Of a stretch of 64,000 bases of DNA, positions 61,867-64,000 are shown one piece after another. A program made the translations under genes and the position numbers. Source of the stretch: CBDCNP01 sp965222425. Lineage in GTDB: Bacteria > Acidobacteriota > Vicinamibacteria > Marinacidobacterales > DATDRI01. Each line of letters opens with the position of its first letter. Position 1 is the first letter of the stretch. The stretch lies in contig CBDCTW010000017.1 in NCBI GenBank assembly GCA_965222425.1, positions 62,001 through 126,000 on the forward strand, given 5' to 3'. The notes below the pieces were generated by a model that ran no database searches, was not told the DNA's origin, and was given only the letters and a program-made list of their open reading frames with translations.

Positions 61867-63771
61867 TTACATGAAGGCGTAACGGTCGTAGAATCTCGCC
61901 GACATCTCGCCAAACGCGAAGAGTCCTGCGATGACAATGGCCAACAAGACGCCGACCGCTGTCAGCGTCCCGAGTCGACCTCGCTGTTTCAAACTGGCCG
62001 CCAGAATACCCGTCGTCACGGCAAGAAGTGCTCCGACCCAGTACAGCTCCTTTTGGAAATGAAAAAGCTCGAGAAAGTAGTAGCGAAGCGTAAAGGCGAG
62101 CGCTCCCGAGAGCGTCCAAGCGGACAGAAGCAGCCGGAGGGGAAGGGAGCCCGCCCGTTTGATAGAGAAAACCAAGCCCGCCGTACCGAGCACGATGACC
62201 GGGCCGCTCAAGAATTCGAGGGCTCTTGCGATCGCCGAAGTCAGTCGTGACCCCAGAGGGAGCTCGGTCGCGCTGGGGACATCCGTTCCGGCCGGCAGGG
62301 TCGCCGCGAAGACATTCGACACCGTTTCGGGATGGTAAGCCAGGAGCCCAAGGACCGCCCCGGCGAGGCCGGCCCCGGCCAACCGCAACGCTCCTGCTCG
62401 ACCGAGCCCACCCAAAAGCGGCGCGAGGATCAGCAAGGAGCCGACGAGTAGGCCTTGATGGATGAATCCGGAAGTGTACACCGCAAGGCTTGTCGCGATG
62501 AGCAGGGCTACCGCGACGACGCGTCGAGCAGGGAACGGCTCGAGGGAGATTCGAGCCAGGTAGGCGATGACGACCAAATCCAACAGATGGCCCAGCAAGG
62601 CCGATAGCTCCAAAAGCAAGAGACTCCGCGTATAGGCAGGAGTGAAAAGGTAGATGACGCCAGCGAAAACGTCGGCCTGCGGTGATTGGCTGAACCGTCT
62701 GGCCAGATAACCGATCGGCAGAAGCGCGAGTGCACTGACCAAGGCGCCGCCGAGCTTCAGCCAAAGGTCGGGGGCGTGATAGAACGAGTTCCCGAGGTGA
62801 GCGAGTAGATAGAACGCTACCGGGTAAGGGAACGCTTGGTACACCCCTGCCACCGGAGCAACGCCTGGATTGTGATTCATCTGATACTCGGGGAGTCGGC
62901 TCCAAAAATCAAAAATCCCTCGGTGGTAAACGAGCTCGAGAAGAGTCTGGTGAATGGGAAGATCGGTGAAGTAGAAGCTCGGATGAAAGACCACGAAGCC
63001 CTTGAGGAGGAGTGCCACGTAAAACAAACACAAGAACCACGGGCTTAGCCGCGGCGCGAGCAGTCGCGTCAGTCCGACCACGGGAAGTCCGAACATCGCT
63101 AACGCGGCGCCGCGTCGGACGAGATGAACTGCGGCAAACGGATCGTGAAAGCTCACCGCAAAGAGGATCGCAGCGAGAACCAACGATGCGACGAGAGACG
63201 CGGAAACGGAGAGCCCCGCCAAGCCGAGAGCAAGGAAGGAGAGTACGAGGAGAAGTGCGCCTTGTTGTGCGAGTCGTGCTTGATGTCGCGCCCCCCGTCC
63301 CTTCCACTCGACCCTATCGATTCTGAGTGTGCCGGGCGAGCCGTCTTTGGCCTCCGACCGGAGGCGAACACTAGCCCTCGTGCGAGTCTCGGGAAGCTCG
63401 ACGACGATCTCTCGAAAATCCGAGAAAGGTGGGATCGTCATCTGGCGAGTCGTCCCGTCGTCCAATTCGATCCTGAGAACGACCGATTCAGAAATGGGCT
63501 GTGCGACGGAGAGCACGACGCTTCCCGGTCCTGCGACCGTTACTGGAAGGTGGATGCGTGCCCGCCGGCCCATCTGGCGCCAGGTACGCGCGCCGTCGTA
63601 GCGCCAGTATTCGGAAAGTCCCTGCACGTAGTCGGCATCTCCCGGACCAATGTTCACGTTCAACCGCTCGTGTCGAAGACTGCCAAGAAGAAGTAGGTAG
63701 GAGGCGAAACAGACAACCAGCACCGCAGAAGCCCAGCGAAGGGTGGCACGGTACTTTCCCGCGGAGCTCAT
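61867..63771 (-). CDS. Multi-spanning membrane glycosyltransferase-like protein
   Basis: 634 residues from ATG 63771. An N-terminal helix (RWASAVLVVCFASYLLLLGS), an exoplasmic beta-sandwich (residues ~45-165, VLSVAQPISESVVLRIELDD), then 11-12 TM helices. FVVFHPSFYFTDLPIHQTLL contains a DxxxH-like acidic/His motif after the first hydrophobic pair, as in GT39-type transferases acting on polyprenyl-phosphate sugars; that assignment is tentative. It is the intact paralogue of the broken gene at 46213. A GT2 gene lies directly upstream on the same strand. Confidence 0.75.
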   Translation of the reverse strand: MSSAGKYRATLRWASAVLVVCFASYLLLLGSLRHERLNVNIGPGDADYVQGLSEYWRYDGARTWRQMGRRARIHLPVTVAGPGSVVLSVAQPISESVVLRIELDDGTTRQMTIPPFSDFREIVVELPETRTRASVRLRSEAKDGSPGTLRIDRVEWKGRGARHQARLAQQGALLLVLSFLALGLAGLSVSASLVASLVLAAILFAVSFHDPFAAVHLVRRGAALAMFGLPVVGLTRLLAPRLSPWFLCLFYVALLLKGFVVFHPSFYFTDLPIHQTLLELVYHRGIFDFWSRLPEYQMNHNPGVAPVAGVYQAFPYPVAFYLLAHLGNSFYHAPDLWLKLGGALVSALALLPIGYLARRFSQSPQADVFAGVIYLFTPAYTRSLLLLELSALLGHLLDLVVIAYLARISLEPFPARRVVAVALLIATSLAVYTSGFIHQGLLVGSLLILAPLLGGLGRAGALRLAGAGLAGAVLGLLAYHPETVSNVFAATLPAGTDVPSATELPLGSRLTSAIARALEFLSGPVIVLGTAGLVFSIKRAGSLPLRLLLSAWTLSGALAFTLRYYFLELFHFQKELYWVGALLAVTTGILAASLKQRGRLGTLTAVGVLLAIVIAGLFAFGEMSARFYDRYAFM

Positions 63772-63838
63772 TTCATCGAGGGTCTGCCCGCCGTTCCTCG
63801 CGAACGAGACGGCGGAGCCGCGACACATGCGGGGGTCG

Positions 63839-64000
63839 TTATGAAGGCCCACCTGCACGGTATGAGGCGGGCGTGGGAGCGACCGCTCTTGCGGGGTTGG
63901 TAGTTGAAGGGAGTTTCGGAAATGCTACAGCCCTTCGCGTAGAGGAGAACCAGGATCTCGGGAAGTACATCGAATTTCTCGGATCGAAACTCGATACCTT
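63839..64000 (-). CDS. GT2 glycosyltransferase, C-terminal end (partial)
   Basis: Read from the right edge of the window on the minus strand: EKFDVLPEILVLLYAKGCSI and SETPFNYQPARA match the C-terminal part of polyprenyl-phosphate GT2 enzymes, where RxDVLPEIL and PFxYxPR are recurrent. Stop TAA at 63839. 67 bases upstream of the membrane glycosyltransferase, probably one operon. Confidence 0.6.
   Translation of the reverse strand, partial: KVSSFDPRNSMYFPRSWFSSTRRAVAFPKLPSTTNPARAVAPTPASYRAGGPS

Noticed and set aside
1..64000. CRISPR array or prophage
   Set aside because: No regularly spaced direct repeats and no phage structural or integrase genes were seen.

Overview
The window is GC-rich (roughly 60% by eye) bacterial chromosome with tightly packed operons and no rRNA, tRNA or CRISPR array that I can see. 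The gene content suggests Acidobacteriota or a related deep-branching phylum: an extended System I cytochrome c maturation cluster with a Cys-type CcmE, a b558-type SdhC, a CotH/lamin-tail spore-coat-like protein, class V aminotransferases and Tat-exported metallo-hydrolases. This assignment is an inference; there is no marker gene here. The most striking property is decay. About eighteen genes are broken by frameshifts, internal deletions, in-frame TAG codons, fused ends or insertion sequences, next to fully intact operons. That looks like a genome under relaxed selection or recent host restriction, or in part like a draft assembly with base errors.

Layout. 1-6.1 kb: tail of a phosphodiesterase, a CARDB lipoprotein, a dead P1 peptidase, an SDR, a Tat metallo-beta-lactamase-fold protein and a large CotH protein. 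6.3-10.5 kb: intact molybdenum hydroxylase operon (coxM-coxS-coxG-coxL order). 10.7-17.0 kb: decay zone with a broken acyl-CoA synthetase, amidohydrolase, exported protein, truncated IS256-type transposase and toxin-antitoxin remnants. 17.1-19.6 kb: sodium:solute symporter with a 36-residue membrane partner and a cyclase-family lipoprotein. 19.7-24.4 kb: broken aminotransferase, a zinc-ribbon/PqqD-like fragment, an intact carbamoyltransferase/DUF5989 cassette, a truncated glycosyltransferase and a dead winged-helix regulator. 24.5-39.1 kb: two nearly identical 1460-bp IS256-family elements in opposite orientation, flanking kynureninase-like aminotransferases, a mechanosensitive channel, a thioesterase, a broken fatty-acid-oxidation fusion gene and a DUF11-type surface protein gene that was hit by both an IS256 copy and an IS21 element. 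39.2-41.0 kb: C25 peptidase remnant, Phd/VapC pair, GGDEF remnant. 41.1-46.0 kb: acyl-CoA dehydrogenase, enoyl-CoA hydratase, VOC protein, neurotransmitter-type symporter, cupin and SDR, all on the minus strand. 46.0-47.7 kb: glycosyltransferase remnants.

47.8-56.5 kb: cytochrome c maturation, all on the minus strand: ccmE, ccmF, ccmH, a zinc-ribbon CcmI-like protein, a large anchored accessory protein, ccmA, ccmB and a Cys-rich exported protein, then ccmC, ccmD and a TlpA-like thioredoxin, interrupted only by a divergent dienelactone hydrolase pseudogene. 56.9-60.2 kb: frdABCD, a four-subunit quinol:fumarate reductase, divergent from ccm across a 348-bp regulatory gap. 60.7-64 kb: an orphan sdhC with an in-frame TAG, a small membrane protein, an intact multi-spanning glycosyltransferase and the tail of a GT2 enzyme.

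Functionally, the healthy part of the window supports respiration (heme delivery, cytochrome c assembly, fumarate/succinate redox, Mo hydroxylase) and acyl-CoA and amino-acid breakdown. The decaying part covers surface proteins, glycosylation, regulators and alternative catabolic enzymes.
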